From Flagellimonas yonaguniensis (GTDB lineage: Bacteria > Bacteroidota > Bacteroidia > Flavobacteriales > Flavobacteriaceae), in contig NZ_JARFVB010000007.1 in assembly GCF_029193885.1 (NCBI RefSeq), positions 112,551 to 176,550 of the forward strand: a stretch of DNA of 64,000 bases, given 5' to 3'. The notes below the pieces were generated by a model. The model was not told the origin of the DNA. It was given only the letters and a program-made list of their open reading frames with translations, and did no database searches. The translations under genes and the position numbers were made by a program. Position 1 is the first letter of the stretch. Each line of letters opens with the position of its first letter. Below are positions 1-9,713 of this stretch, one piece after another.

Positions 1-159
1 AGCGTCGCCATGGACATTTTTATTTTGTGATGAACGCATTTCATAAATGTTCATTTCATTTTTTTCTATTGTATTTGTTTTCATCGTACTCGAATCAGGA
101 GATTTATTGGATTTTTTAATACTTGCTTTCGGACCGAAACTGATCCACTGTTCTAAAAA
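1..159. other. Left edge, no gene seen
   Basis: AT-rich sequence after the end of the first leftward gene. An imperfect dyad (TGAAC..ATTT / AAAT.GTTCA) lies near 31-53. No convincing coding sequence was found. Confidence 0.4.
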
Positions 160-492
160 TTACCCTATTGGGTTAAAGAGATATACCAACACAAACACAG
201 CAATGGCACCAGATGCAGTAATAGCAGGCTCTTTTTCGGCCAAATTAGCAGGTTCTGGATCACCACTTGAATTTGTGAGCATGTGCATCCCATTTTGGTT
301 ATTCTGATACCGTATCTGTAACATTCCAGGGATTGAAATGCTGATGGCAGAGGCAGCCAACGCTATAAGCACACGAAACACCCATAAGGCAAAATCTCCT
401 TCCGGGAATTGAACACGATTAACAATTAGTGTGACTATCCCAAAGGCCAATATGCCAAAGAGAAACATGATTCTTGCATTTGAATTCTTCAT
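160..492 (-). CDS. Small integral membrane protein, unknown function
   Basis: A 110-residue protein with hydrophobic stretches at about residues 8-25 and 35-58 and a third at the C-terminus (residues about 92-108), so two or three membrane spans. The middle (residues 62-90) is polar and acidic. No family was recognised. It lies 11 bp after the secreted protein encoded upstream and is probably its operon partner. The start at 492 is the only ATG before the hydrophobic segment. Confidence 0.6.
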   Translation of the reverse strand: MKNSNARIMFLFGILAFGIVTLIVNRVQFPEGDFALWVFRVLIALAASAISISIPGMLQIRYQNNQNGMHMLTNSSGDPEPANLAEKEPAITASGAIAVFVLVYLFNPIG

Positions 493-503
493 GATAAGAA
501 ATT

Positions 504-1946
504 TTAGTTGTTAGTTGACTCTGGCTTACTCAAATTGAAAGTAACACCCACAAAAAATGCCGGGCGATACACTTTATCGTAATTGATGTTTGTATTATCC
601 TCAGATATGAAAGTCCTGATACCATTGCTGACATCGGACAGGTTTGCTGTATTGAGTTTGTCAATCTTTGTCATGGACACTCCAGCGGTAAGCACAAACC
701 GGTTTGATTCTGTAAAAAGTGCAGATAACCCTAAATAAAAACCTAAATCAGCATCATCTTCCACACTTAATCCTGCCGAAATACCAGGTTGTATATCTTT
801 AAAGCCTCTTGGGTAAACATGGACCAAAGCCCCCAATGCATGGGTCATTTTATCTTTGTTATTAGCCTTAATGGACGTAGCAGAGGAATCGCTGGCACGG
901 AAACTGGAATAACTCTCATTCCCCTTAAAACTCAGCATATAGCCACTACTAAAATTGACCTTGACCCCGCCTTTTGTCTTTAGGGTTATGGGCTTGTAGG
1001 TGTGAAGGGTATCCCCTTTTGCATTTTTGAGAGCAATCTTGGCGGTAAAGACATCCCCAGTGGCATGACCGGCATCCCCATAAATGGTGAAACATGCATC
1101 ATCTATTTTCTGATACAAACGAATCCCTGCATTTACCTTATTCTCCAGATTTTGCTTGTTCTCCTTCTTGTGCAGCTCTTCATAGGCTTTCTTGACAAAA
1201 TCATATTCTGTTTTAAACTTTGGTTGACTCAAATCAACCACGGACATGTCTTCGATGTTTCTTTTTTCTCCACTTTTAAATCGCAATGAGACCGACATGG
1301 TCCCTATTTCCTTCTTCTCGTTTATCTCCTCATACAATCTTTTAAGTTGAAAATATGCTACTTCCAAGGTGTTCAACGCTTGTGGAAGTTTGCGGTAAAG
1401 TATGGGTATACTGTCCTCGTCAAAATAGGATTGGACAATACTCCCAGCATGTTCTTTGAAGCCTTTGGCGTTCTGGATAAAAAGATTGTCATTCAATAAA
1501 GCCACTAATTGACCGTCCAATTTGGAATAGCCATCAATCTTGCGATATTCATTGATAAAGATTCTCAGTAGCGATGAAAAGATTTGGTGTTTTGTAACAT
1601 TTATATCTATATCATCAAGCGCACCTGGTTCATACATTTCTGCTATATTGCCCAAATCAATTTTCTCAGGGCCCTCTAATGCACCAGAGATAATGTCTGG
1701 GATTTCAAAATCAATGTTTGTAGATTTACTTTCACTAACACCTTCCACCAATATATTGTTCACGTTATCTATTCGATATTTCACCCAAGCTTTATACTGA
1801 ATAAATTTTGGGATCTGATTTTCTCCAAAAGGGTTCAAAACAATGGCCGTTGAATCTTTTTTAAGGCATTTCTCATTATTAGAATTTTGGGCACTTAGCA
1901 GTCCAACATTTAAAATCATTAGAAAAAGAAGTACATAAGTTTTCAT
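504..1946 (-). CDS. Secreted hypothetical protein, possible outer-membrane barrel C-terminus
   Basis: About 480 residues from the chosen start. That start places a clear signal peptide first (MKTYVLLFLMILNVGLLSAQ); an ATG 66 bp upstream would add a non-signal extension. The middle is polar and helical. The last 150 residues carry alternating hydrophobic strands and end in a phenylalanine-rich segment (PAFFVGVTFNL), as in Bacteroidota outer-membrane beta-strand proteins. No family was recognised. It follows the response regulator gene after about 100 bp that contain a palindrome also found upstream of the lipoprotein at 5021, so it may be a target of that regulator. Confidence 0.6.
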   Translation of the reverse strand: MKTYVLLFLMILNVGLLSAQNSNNEKCLKKDSTAIVLNPFGENQIPKFIQYKAWVKYRIDNVNNILVEGVSESKSTNIDFEIPDIISGALEGPEKIDLGNIAEMYEPGALDDIDINVTKHQIFSSLLRIFINEYRKIDGYSKLDGQLVALLNDNLFIQNAKGFKEHAGSIVQSYFDEDSIPILYRKLPQALNTLEVAYFQLKRLYEEINEKKEIGTMSVSLRFKSGEKRNIEDMSVVDLSQPKFKTEYDFVKKAYEELHKKENKQNLENKVNAGIRLYQKIDDACFTIYGDAGHATGDVFTAKIALKNAKGDTLHTYKPITLKTKGGVKVNFSSGYMLSFKGNESYSSFRASDSSATSIKANNKDKMTHALGALVHVYPRGFKDIQPGISAGLSVEDDADLGFYLGLSALFTESNRFVLTAGVSMTKIDKLNTANLSDVSNGIRTFISEDNTNINYDKVYRPAFFVGVTFNLSKPESTNN

Positions 1947-1999
1947 GGCTATACCTATTAGTTGATAGTCCAAACCTATCGAACTTAAGTATTCGAGAA

Positions 2000-2019
2000 A
2001 ATCCCCATTCATAGGGATT
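2000..2019. promoter_or_regulatory. Palindromic operator candidate, copy 1
   Basis: AATCCC and GGGATT separated by 8 bases, followed by TTTTTAC. The same 20-25 bases recur with one or two changes at 5084-5103. This copy lies 54 bp upstream of the secreted-protein start at 1946 and just downstream of the response regulator gene. The geometry suits a dimeric LuxR-type regulator; binding is inferred. Confidence 0.5.
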
Positions 2020-2048
2020 TTTACACTAACTCACTAAAAACAAGAAAT

Positions 2049-2663
2049 TTAAAATTCGTATTTCTTCTCCACCGCATAGCGCAACAACTCCCCTGCCCCA
2101 CTCAATCCCAATTTTCGGATCATATTTTTACGATGGGTGTCCACGGTACTTTTTCCGATAAAGAGTTCATCGGCAATTTGGTGAGAGGTCCTGCCCTTGG
2201 CTATCAATTGTAGAATTTCCCGCTCCCGAGAGGATAATATGCTTTGGGAGCTGTTTTTTTCGGCACTGGGCTGGTGAATTTTTTTGTCATAGTAGGTGTT
2301 GCCCGAAGCCACCGCACGAATGGCCTCCAAAACCACTTCCAAGCTACTGTTTTTAAGAATATACCCATGCGCTCCGGCTTCCAGCATTTGTTTTACGGCT
2401 TCCTCTTGGTCGAACATGGTAAACGCAACAACTTTGGTATGGGGCAGCTCCTTGAGGATGATCTTAGTGGCCTCAATACCATCCAATTTGGGCATACGAA
2501 TATCGCAGAGTACTACTTTGGGTTGTTTCAGTCGCACTAATTTGAGTAATTCTTCCCCATTGTTGGCATGACCAATTACTGAAATATCATCTTCATACCT
2601 CACATAGGATCGAATGCCATCAATCAGAGCTTGATGGTCTTCGGCTATGGCCACGGTAATCAT
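2049..2663 (-). CDS. LuxR/NarL-family response regulator
   Basis: A 204-residue two-component regulator. The N-terminal receiver has acidic residues at positions 8-9 (AEDH), the phospho-accepting Asp at 54 (VLCDIRMPKLDG) and a conserved Lys near 104 (LKNSS). Residues 140-200 form a LuxR-type helix-turn-helix (LSSREREILQLIAKGRTS; STVDTHRKNMIRKL). Its start overlaps the end of the histidine kinase gene by 4 bp, so the pair is translationally coupled and almost surely cognate. Likely targets are the two AATCCC-N8-GGGATT palindromes in this cluster (inference). Confidence 0.92.
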   Translation of the reverse strand: MITVAIAEDHQALIDGIRSYVRYEDDISVIGHANNGEELLKLVRLKQPKVVLCDIRMPKLDGIEATKIILKELPHTKVVAFTMFDQEEAVKQMLEAGAHGYILKNSSLEVVLEAIRAVASGNTYYDKKIHQPSAEKNSSQSILSSREREILQLIAKGRTSHQIADELFIGKSTVDTHRKNMIRKLGLSGAGELLRYAVEKKYEF

Positions 2664-4447
2664 ACGGGGATATCGATTAGAATGGAAGTTCCTTTGCCCA
2701 ACACGCTATCCACGGTAAAGTTGCCTTCCAAATGTTCCACTCGTTTTTCAATGTTGGTCAGTCCCATTCCCGATTTTTCTTTGTCCAATTTAGAGCGGTC
2801 AAAGCCTTTTCCATTGTCTTCGACAATAATATTCAGGTTATCCTCGTGTTGGGTCAATTGAATATTTACCTTGGTGGCTTCCGCATGTTTTATGACATTG
2901 GCCACTAATTCCTGCACCATTCTAAAAATGGATAGCTCCAAGGAATTTTCCATGCGCTCACCCAATCCGAAATCTTCCACGGTGACTTGCAGGGTATTGG
3001 ATTCAGATATGGACATAGCCATTTTTTTGATGGCAGGCAACAACCCTTGATCACTCATTACCCCTGAGTTTTTACTATGGGCCATACCTCGAATTTTTTG
3101 GTAGGCCTCTTCCAACAGTCTTTGGGCATTTTTCAACGCAGGGTCTTGGGTGCCGACCTTGGCATTGTCAAAATGGAGTTTAATGGTCGCCATGAGACTT
3201 CCCAAATCATCATGAAGTTCTCCAGCCACTTTTTGGCGTTCCTTTTCTTGACCCTCAATCATGGCATCAATGCTTAACAGTTCTTGCTCTTTGAGAAGGT
3301 TTTCCACCCGTTGATGTTTAAGCAATACTTCTTGTTCGGCAAGTTGACGTTTTTTGATTGTGTTTTTTTGAAGAAGGATGGCTATTCCAGCACCCAAGAA
3401 CAAGGCTAGGCTTGCAGCAATAAGCCAATTACGATTGGCTAATCGCCTTTTTTCAATCTCCAAATTGTCTGCTCTAAGCTTTTCATTGTCATATTTTTCC
3501 TGAATATCCGAGATAGTGGAGTTTTGTTGAGCTAGGTTAATCACATCCTTAATGGAATCATATTTATAAAGATAGTTATAGGCATTCTCAAAATCGCCCA
3601 AGTAATAATAAGTCAAGTCCATGTTGCCGAACAATATCTTTTTGGTAATATTCCCATACTGTTTCACTTGAAGTGTTTCCGCCATCTTGTAGTATCGGAG
3701 GGCTTCATTTAAATTTTCCGATCTTCGGTAGCTATTCCCTATGTTGTTCAAAAGATCATGGTACTGGTTGGAATATTCAGGCATTCTTTTTTTAGAATGA
3801 AGTAAATCCAAAGCATGGAAATAATAATATCTGGCCGAGTCGTTGTCCTGTATTCTATTTGAATGAACTGCCCCCATATTCATTAAATTAACGATGGCCA
3901 ATCTTATACTGTCAATGCTATTAAAATGTACATATGCACTTCTAAAGTGCTCCAAAGGGATTTCGGGATTACTATCCAGATAGGTTTTTCGGCCTAAATA
4001 ATTTTGACCTTTCCCCATGAGGTATGGACTTCCAACAGATGTGGCATACTCCCAGAACTTTTCAAAATAACTGTAATGATCACTTTCAAGATTATTCTGG
4101 CTTTCCAACAGATCACTGATTATCAAGTTCGTTTCAGCAACTTCTTCTGCCAAGTTTCGATGTTCAAAATCCTTCAAGGCCTCGTTGTAATAATAAAAAG
4201 CAGAATCGGCCAAGTTTAAGTTCTGGAATGCCCCTGCATATAAAATCAAGTACTCTCCCTTATGAAGTATACCGCTTTCTTCTCTTGCCAATTGATACTC
4301 TTTGATCAATTTCCTATGGGCGCCTTGATTGTTCAATTCATTCAAATAAATCCATAGACTATCTTGTGCTTGCGCTTGCAGCAAGGTGATACAAGAGAAC
4401 ATCATAAGAAAAGACCGCAACAAGCTACAACTTCTGATTTCCACCAA
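2660..4447 (-). CDS. TPR-containing sensor histidine kinase (HisKA_3 type)
   Basis: A 595-residue membrane kinase. Residues 1-28 look like a signal peptide ending in AQA; from 30 to about 310 are helical repeats of TPR type (for example NNIGNSYRRSENLNEALRYY). A transmembrane helix covers about 341-360, followed by a coiled coil. The HisKA_3 box holds the phospho-accepting His at 412 (GELHDDLGSLMATIK), and the HATPase domain follows (NVIKHAEA, VEDNGKGFD, GMGLTNIEKRV). The start at 4447 is preferred because it gives the signal peptide; it overlaps the upstream lipoprotein gene by 23 bp. The ligand or stress sensed is unknown. Confidence 0.9.
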   Translation of the reverse strand: MVEIRSCSLLRSFLMMFSCITLLQAQAQDSLWIYLNELNNQGAHRKLIKEYQLAREESGILHKGEYLILYAGAFQNLNLADSAFYYYNEALKDFEHRNLAEEVAETNLIISDLLESQNNLESDHYSYFEKFWEYATSVGSPYLMGKGQNYLGRKTYLDSNPEIPLEHFRSAYVHFNSIDSIRLAIVNLMNMGAVHSNRIQDNDSARYYYFHALDLLHSKKRMPEYSNQYHDLLNNIGNSYRRSENLNEALRYYKMAETLQVKQYGNITKKILFGNMDLTYYYLGDFENAYNYLYKYDSIKDVINLAQQNSTISDIQEKYDNEKLRADNLEIEKRRLANRNWLIAASLALFLGAGIAILLQKNTIKKRQLAEQEVLLKHQRVENLLKEQELLSIDAMIEGQEKERQKVAGELHDDLGSLMATIKLHFDNAKVGTQDPALKNAQRLLEEAYQKIRGMAHSKNSGVMSDQGLLPAIKKMAMSISESNTLQVTVEDFGLGERMENSLELSIFRMVQELVANVIKHAEATKVNIQLTQHEDNLNIIVEDNGKGFDRSKLDKEKSGMGLTNIEKRVEHLEGNFTVDSVLGKGTSILIDIPV

Positions 4448-5021
4448 TCACATCTCCATCTTGTTCTTTGGGTTGCAAAGGTTCATCCAGATTAACACTG
4501 GGACATTTGCTTTCTCGCCTAATCTTGTCCTTAGCAAATTTATAGTCATTGATTCCTTGAATCTTTGTGATTTCAATACCGCTTTGATCATTGAATATAT
4601 ATACCAACAATTTATCATGATCCCTCATACGTGTACTATATCGATTTAATTCCTCAACAGGTTCATCAACAGTGATAAACTTTTTTATTGGCGTTTGAGG
4701 AGTACATTTTTCCCCTCCCTTTAAATGAACCAGTATTGCATTAATTGATTCGGTGGATATACTTCGTAGGGTATCGAGTTCTAAGTCGTTACTGGTGACA
4801 GGTATGTTTAATTTGACCCAGACCTTATCTTCTTTAAAATAGAAATAATTCTGCTCTTTATCACATAAACTATACTTTCCAGGGAGGCACTCCTCATTTT
4901 GGGTTTCAGTTTGTGCTTTACTTTCTTTTGATTTATTTTCAAAATCATCTTGTTTTTTTTCCGTGGTACCGCAAGAGCCAATCAAAAATATAATGGCAGT
5001 CACCAATGCTATTTTCTTCAT
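4425..5021 (-). CDS. Lipoprotein, unknown function
   Basis: A 198-residue protein with a lipobox signal peptide (FLIGSCGTTEKK, lipidated Cys at about residue 17) followed by a Lys/Glu-rich linker. The rest is soluble and has several Cys. No family was recognised. It is the first gene of the leftward group with the two-component system and overlaps the kinase start, so it could be a periplasmic sensing partner (inference). Confidence 0.7.
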   Translation of the reverse strand: MKKIALVTAIIFLIGSCGTTEKKQDDFENKSKESKAQTETQNEECLPGKYSLCDKEQNYFYFKEDKVWVKLNIPVTSNDLELDTLRSISTESINAILVHLKGGEKCTPQTPIKKFITVDEPVEELNRYSTRMRDHDKLLVYIFNDQSGIEITKIQGINDYKFAKDKIRRESKCPSVNLDEPLQPKEQDGDVIGGNQKL

Positions 5022-5447
5022 ACTGATAATTTTTAAATTGGTTATTTAATTCTTCAACAATAAAGCAAAAATGAAATGACGGCAATCCCCATTCCTAGGG
5101 ATTTTTACCAAAAACAACGAAGAAAAATTATTAGGTAAAGATATGAGGATGTGTAAGTTAGTAAATAAACATTGAAACTAATTGTGGCTTTTCCTTAAAA
5201 AAACTGGGGTTTTTCCATAAGGACAAAATAAAATGTGAGAAAAGTAACCTATTTGGTGAGCATAAAATTTTGAATATCCGAAAAGTCGTTATTTATTGGG
5301 CTTTCCATAGGTAAATTCTGGTTCCTCAGGGAGAGAAGATAATTAGGCCTTTTTCAAAAATTTAAACCTTATATACATAGTTAAATTCATAATATGGTAC
5401 ATTGAGAAAAACCACTTTTTAAATAGTATTCAAGTACTTTAAACACC
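5022..5447. promoter_or_regulatory. Intergenic region with palindrome copy 2
   Basis: AT-rich spacer between the end of the dnaE-type gene and the leftward lipoprotein gene. At 5084-5103 lies AATCCC-N8-GGGATT, nearly identical in arms, spacer and 3' flank to the copy at 2000-2019; it is 63 bp upstream of the lipoprotein start. Nothing else was recognised. Confidence 0.5.
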
Positions 5448-8426
5448 CTAAATGCTTTTTGGGACCATTTTAACCTGCCTCGGGTCGGGTTTCAAAGGTT
5501 GTTTGATGATAGAGACCACCTCCAAACTGTAATGCCCAAACTCTTCGGTGACAGTTCCGTGGCATAGGTAGATACCCTTTCCATGAATGGGTGTGGATGC
5601 CATCGTTTGGGGAAAGTGCACACAGTCAAAAAAATGCCCTTCGAGATCGAGCATGGTGGTAAAGCGCATAGTATCACCTTTAGACGTGGTGTTCAATCGG
5701 GTATGTACCATGGAACCATAGATCCAGATCTTTTGGTTGACATGGATCTCAAAACCACTGGCGGTCAATCGGCTCTTTACCTTGCCGTCCATGAGTTCAT
5801 AATACCCGCACAATGGAAAGCCCAAGAGTTCCAACTGGTCATAGGCATCCTCAATGGGATGGGAAGGTAGATGCGGCAATGTAAAATGCCTGTGGTTGGG
5901 TTTAAAGAGCAACTTCTGAACGGTATCCTTTCGATGGGCCTTGGTCTTGAACACGGCCTGCCAAAGCACTTGCTTCTTGGGCACGCCAAAGACACGAAAG
6001 GCATCGATACGCACCAGGATGGTCAACTGTTCGATGGCAATGGGAACCCTATCGATAAAGTCATCAAAATCCCTGAATTTGCCATGGAGTTGCCTTTCGT
6101 TCAAAATGCGTTGGATGACCAAACGTTCCAGACTCCGAAGCTGTCCCAGCCCCAAATAGATATGCTTCCCATAAATGGCATTGACATGGTCACTGCGGTT
6201 GATACAGGGCGGATGGATAATGCCTCCCCACATCTTGGTCTCGTGGACATAGAGCTCCGTATCGTAGAACCCTCCCCCGTTGTTGAGCACGGCCACCATA
6301 AACTCCAAAGGAAAGTAGCATTTCAGATACAGGCTCTGGTAGCTTTCCACGGCATAGGAAGCCGAATGCCCCTTGGCAAAGGCATAGCCTGCAAAGCTCT
6401 CAATCTGTTCCCAGACCATTTGGGTCAGGGCAACATCGTGCCCCCTTTGCTTGCAGTTTTCAAAAAACTTCAATTTCACCGCCTGGAATTCCTCCCGGGA
6501 GCGGAATTTTCCACTCATTCCCCGTCTCAGCACATCGGCCTCCCCAAGGTCCAGTCCTGCAAAGAGGTGGGCCACTTTAAGCACATCCTCTTGGTAGACC
6601 ATGATCCCATGGGTATCGGGCATGATTTCCAACAAAATGGGATTGGCCTCCTTGCGGCGTTCCGGTTCACGTTCCCTACGGATGTACTCATCCTTCATTC
6701 CCGAGGAAGATACTCCAGGACGGATCACAGAGCTGGCAGCTACCAATCCCAGATAGTCATGGGTCCGTAGCTTTTTCATCAGTCCCCGCATGGCCGGGGA
6801 TTCCACATAGTAGGCCCCTATGGCCCTCCCCTGGCTCAACAGACGGTTGATGTTGGTATCCTGCTTCATCGCCTCCACGCTCTTGATGTCCCAAAGCACG
6901 GCATCGGGTTGGTTGCCCTTGATGACATCAACTGCCTCTTTGATCTTCGCCAATCCCCGCTGCCCCAAAATATCAAATTTGAACAGGCCCACATCCTCGG
7001 CAATGATCATATCGAACTGCACCGTCGGAAATCCTTTGGGTGGAAGCGTCGTGGCCGAATAGTAATGCTCGGAACGGTCCAAGATCAAGATCCCCGAGGA
7101 ATGCACACTGATGTAATTGGGCATCCCATGGATATAGGTGGCATATTTCAGCACCAATCGGGCCAGTTCATCCAATGTGCCCTGTTCGTAACGACCCGCA
7201 CTGAGCTTATCGATTTCCTCGGTGGGCAGGCCGAACACCTTCCCCAATTCCCGAACGGCGGCCCGGTACTTAAAGGTGTTGTAGGTGCCCAAGAGGGCCA
7301 CATGCTCGAAACGTTTAAAAATATAGGCCGTGACATCGTCCCGGTCCCAAGTGGAGAAATCAATATCAAAATCCGGGGGCGAGGCCCGAAAGGGATTGAT
7401 GAACCGTTCGAAATACAGGTCCAGTTCAATGGGATCCACATCGGTGATTCCAATCAGGTAGGCCACCAGGCTGTTGGCCCCACTCCCCCTGCCCACATAG
7501 GGATACCCTTTGGACTTGGCATAGGAGACGATATCATGGTTGATCAAAAAATAGGACACGAAATCCAGTTCTTGGATGGTACGCAGCTCCCGGAACATAC
7601 GTTCCTTGACCTTTTCCGTAGGATGGGCATAGCGTCGGGGTAGCCCATCCAAGGCCAGTTCCCGTAACCGTTCCACATCCAATGCCTTGGACTCCAAAAA
7701 ACGGGACTGGTTCTGGGAAACCCTATCACTTACAAACCCAAAGGAAATGGTACAGGAGTCCAACAATCGTTGGGTATTCTCCCAGATATGCGGAACATCC
7801 ACCAAGGCTCTTTTCAGTTCCTCCATGGGTCGAAGGGTTTCGGTAGGTCTGGCCTCCTCGGACTGGGGTAGTTTGCTCAATAAGGTGTTCAAGCCTATGG
7901 CCCGAAGCAACCGATGGGTATTGAAATCCTTTTTGCCCCGAAAGCTCACGGGCTGCAACAATACCAATCTATCGGTATAATCCCGATACCGAGAGAACCG
8001 CAATTTCCGAAGCTCTTCCACCGAGACCCCAATGTACTCAAAGGCCCTGAAATCCGTCCGTTCCTCTTCCTGAATCTTCTCGAAGGGATAGATGATATGG
8101 ACATGGGCAAAGGCAGGGGCCACGGAGGGAATAGGCGTTCCCTTGTGCAGGTGTTGGGAAAGAAAGGCATTGATTTCCCGAAACCCCTCATTGTTTTGGG
8201 CCAAGCCTACGAACTCCTGTACGTTCCCGTTCCTAAAATCGATGCCCAGAATGGGACGTATCCCCTGTTCGTTGGCCAATCGCACAAAGTTCATGCCCGC
8301 CGAACTATTGTTGATGTCGGTCAGGGCCAAGACTTCCACTCCATGGGAACGGGCCAGATCCAAAAGCTCCGTTTCGGAGAGCACCCCATAGTTCAGGGAA
8401 TAATATGTATGGCAGTTCAGGTACAT
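5448..8426 (-). CDS. dnaE2: Error-prone DNA polymerase III alpha (DnaE2-like, short form)
   Basis: A 992-residue C-family polymerase. An N-terminal PHP domain (CHTYYSLNYGVLSE, LALTDINNSSAG) is followed by the palm with catalytic aspartates (PPDFDIDFSTWDRDDV), a fingers region, a helix-hairpin-helix segment and a C-terminal OB-like domain. It is shorter than replicative DnaE (about 1,150 or more). The start at 8426 was chosen because the dinB stop (TAG) lies one base upstream of this ATG and because it begins at the PHP strand; an upstream ATG at 8471 would run into dinB. Its pairing with dinB and a nearby SRAP gene marks the Bacteroidota damage-tolerance cassette, so a role in translesion synthesis rather than chromosome replication is likely. 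Confidence 0.9.
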   Translation of the reverse strand: MYLNCHTYYSLNYGVLSETELLDLARSHGVEVLALTDINNSSAGMNFVRLANEQGIRPILGIDFRNGNVQEFVGLAQNNEGFREINAFLSQHLHKGTPIPSVAPAFAHVHIIYPFEKIQEEERTDFRAFEYIGVSVEELRKLRFSRYRDYTDRLVLLQPVSFRGKKDFNTHRLLRAIGLNTLLSKLPQSEEARPTETLRPMEELKRALVDVPHIWENTQRLLDSCTISFGFVSDRVSQNQSRFLESKALDVERLRELALDGLPRRYAHPTEKVKERMFRELRTIQELDFVSYFLINHDIVSYAKSKGYPYVGRGSGANSLVAYLIGITDVDPIELDLYFERFINPFRASPPDFDIDFSTWDRDDVTAYIFKRFEHVALLGTYNTFKYRAAVRELGKVFGLPTEEIDKLSAGRYEQGTLDELARLVLKYATYIHGMPNYISVHSSGILILDRSEHYYSATTLPPKGFPTVQFDMIIAEDVGLFKFDILGQRGLAKIKEAVDVIKGNQPDAVLWDIKSVEAMKQDTNINRLLSQGRAIGAYYVESPAMRGLMKKLRTHDYLGLVAASSVIRPGVSSSGMKDEYIRREREPERRKEANPILLEIMPDTHGIMVYQEDVLKVAHLFAGLDLGEADVLRRGMSGKFRSREEFQAVKLKFFENCKQRGHDVALTQMVWEQIESFAGYAFAKGHSASYAVESYQSLYLKCYFPLEFMVAVLNNGGGFYDTELYVHETKMWGGIIHPPCINRSDHVNAIYGKHIYLGLGQLRSLERLVIQRILNERQLHGKFRDFDDFIDRVPIAIEQLTILVRIDAFRVFGVPKKQVLWQAVFKTKAHRKDTVQKLLFKPNHRHFTLPHLPSHPIEDAYDQLELLGFPLCGYYELMDGKVKSRLTASGFEIHVNQKIWIYGSMVHTRLNTTSKGDTMRFTTMLDLEGHFFDCVHFPQTMASTPIHGKGIYLCHGTVTEEFGHYSLEVVSIIKQPLKPDPRQVKMVPKSI

Positions 8427-8427
8427 G

Positions 8428-9642
8428 CTATTGTTGTCTATGGGCCAATAAGATGGGTGGTTGTCCGTCAAAGGGATTACCTCCCCTTCCTATACTGTGT
8501 GCCCCCATGGCCGAGGCACGCATCAAACTGGACTCCCCAAAACGGTTCCGTACCCGGTCCATGGCCTGATAGAGGTTCAGTAGTTTTTCATCATCGGCAA
8601 AAAGGTCTATCTGATAATGCCCACCAACGATATGGCTGTAATTGACCCCAACAAGACGGATCAGCATCCTCCGGTCATAAAGGGAGGTAAAGAGTTCCTT
8701 CACCAAGGGCACCAACACATGGTCCGCAGAAGTATAGGGAACCCGTTTCTGCTTGGTATAGGTCTTAAAGTCACTGTACCGAATCTTAACGCTCACACAG
8801 CCCGTCATCTTGCTGGCCCTTCGGAGTTGGTAGGCCAGGTTCTCCGCCATGGCGAACAAGGTGGTCTCCAATTTGACCATATCGGTGGTATCCTTCCCAT
8901 AGGTACGTTCCGTGGAAATGGACTTCCGTTCATGAAACGGGACCAAGGGGGAATTGTCCAACCCTTGGGCCCGCATCCAGATAGTCCGTCCGTGCAACCC
9001 AAATGCGCTTTCCAGCATTTCCAAGGGCAATTCCTGTACGGTCTGTATGGTGGTCACCCCCATATTGGACAGAAGTCCATAGGTTTTCTCCCCCACCGAG
9101 GGCAGTTTACGGATATGTAATGGAGCCAAAAACTCTTTCTCCAGTCCAAGGTCGATCTTCATCTGGTTGTTGGGCTTGGCCTCCCCGGTGGCCACTTTGG
9201 AGACCACCTTGTTCTGGGAGAGTCCAAAGGAAATGGGCAATCCCGTTTCCCTTAAGATCCGTTGCCGCATTTCCGAGGCGTACTTATAGCAGCCAAAGAA
9301 ACGGTCCATCCCGGAAAGGTCCGCATAGAACTCATCCACACTGGATTTTTCAAAGACCGGGACACTCTCCTTGATGATCTCGGTCACCTTGTCCGAGAAC
9401 TTCATATAGGTCCCTGCATTGCCTTTGATGACCGTGGCCTCTGGGCACAACCTACGGGCCACTTTCATGGACATCCCTGAATGCACTCCGAATCGCCGGG
9501 TCTCATAACTACAGGCCGCGACCACCCCTCTGTCCCCCAACCCACCGACCAAGAGTGGCCGCTTCATCAGACGGCTGTCCAGCAGCCGCTCACAGGAGAC
9601 GAAGAAGGTATCCAAATCGAGATGGAGAATGGTGGGTTTCAT
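8428..9642 (-). CDS. dinB: Y-family DNA polymerase (DinB/Pol IV-like)
   Basis: A 404-residue translesion polymerase. The catalytic carboxylates are visible: the N-terminal strand with Asp9/Asp11 (ILHLDLDTFFVSCE) and the second acidic pair (SSVDEFYADLSGMD). A thumb and little-finger domain follow. The open frame extends far upstream, but that part is antisense to the SRAP gene; the ATG at 9642 starts exactly at the conserved N-terminus. The stop is separated by one base from the dnaE2 start, so the two are cotranscribed and probably coupled. Confidence 0.93.
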   Translation of the reverse strand: MKPTILHLDLDTFFVSCERLLDSRLMKRPLLVGGLGDRGVVAACSYETRRFGVHSGMSMKVARRLCPEATVIKGNAGTYMKFSDKVTEIIKESVPVFEKSSVDEFYADLSGMDRFFGCYKYASEMRQRILRETGLPISFGLSQNKVVSKVATGEAKPNNQMKIDLGLEKEFLAPLHIRKLPSVGEKTYGLLSNMGVTTIQTVQELPLEMLESAFGLHGRTIWMRAQGLDNSPLVPFHERKSISTERTYGKDTTDMVKLETTLFAMAENLAYQLRRASKMTGCVSVKIRYSDFKTYTKQKRVPYTSADHVLVPLVKELFTSLYDRRMLIRLVGVNYSHIVGGHYQIDLFADDEKLLNLYQAMDRVRNRFGESSLMRASAMGAHSIGRGGNPFDGQPPILLAHRQQ

Positions 9643-9649
9643 ATAAATA

Positions 9650-9683
9650 TTGGATTTATTCCTATTTATTGGAAAATATCCAA
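9650..9683. promoter_or_regulatory. Candidate operator for the damage cassette
   Basis: An imperfect inverted repeat with arms TTGGATTTATTCC and GGAAAATATCCAA (outer TTGGAT/ATCCAA and inner TTCC/GGAA match exactly) around 8 bases. It covers the expected transcription start of dinB-dnaE2, just downstream of a -7 element, which is a typical repressor position. No LexA gene is in the window, so the repressor is unknown. Confidence 0.5.
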
Positions 9684-9713
9684 ATTTACGGAAAGGGACG
9701 AGCCGTTTCAAAA
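9681..9713 (-). promoter_or_regulatory. Predicted promoter of dinB-dnaE2
   Basis: On the minus strand TTTTG is followed after 20 bases by TAAATTTG, which fits the Bacteroidota -33 (TTTG) and -7 (TAnnTTTG) elements. The distance to the dinB ATG is about 40 bp. Confidence 0.5.

Noticed and set aside
5583..8645. Long rightward frames (up to 299 codons) opposite the dnaE-type gene
   Set aside because: They are antisense to a clear polymerase, with no protein-like motifs; the high G+C third positions of the real gene keep the other strand open.
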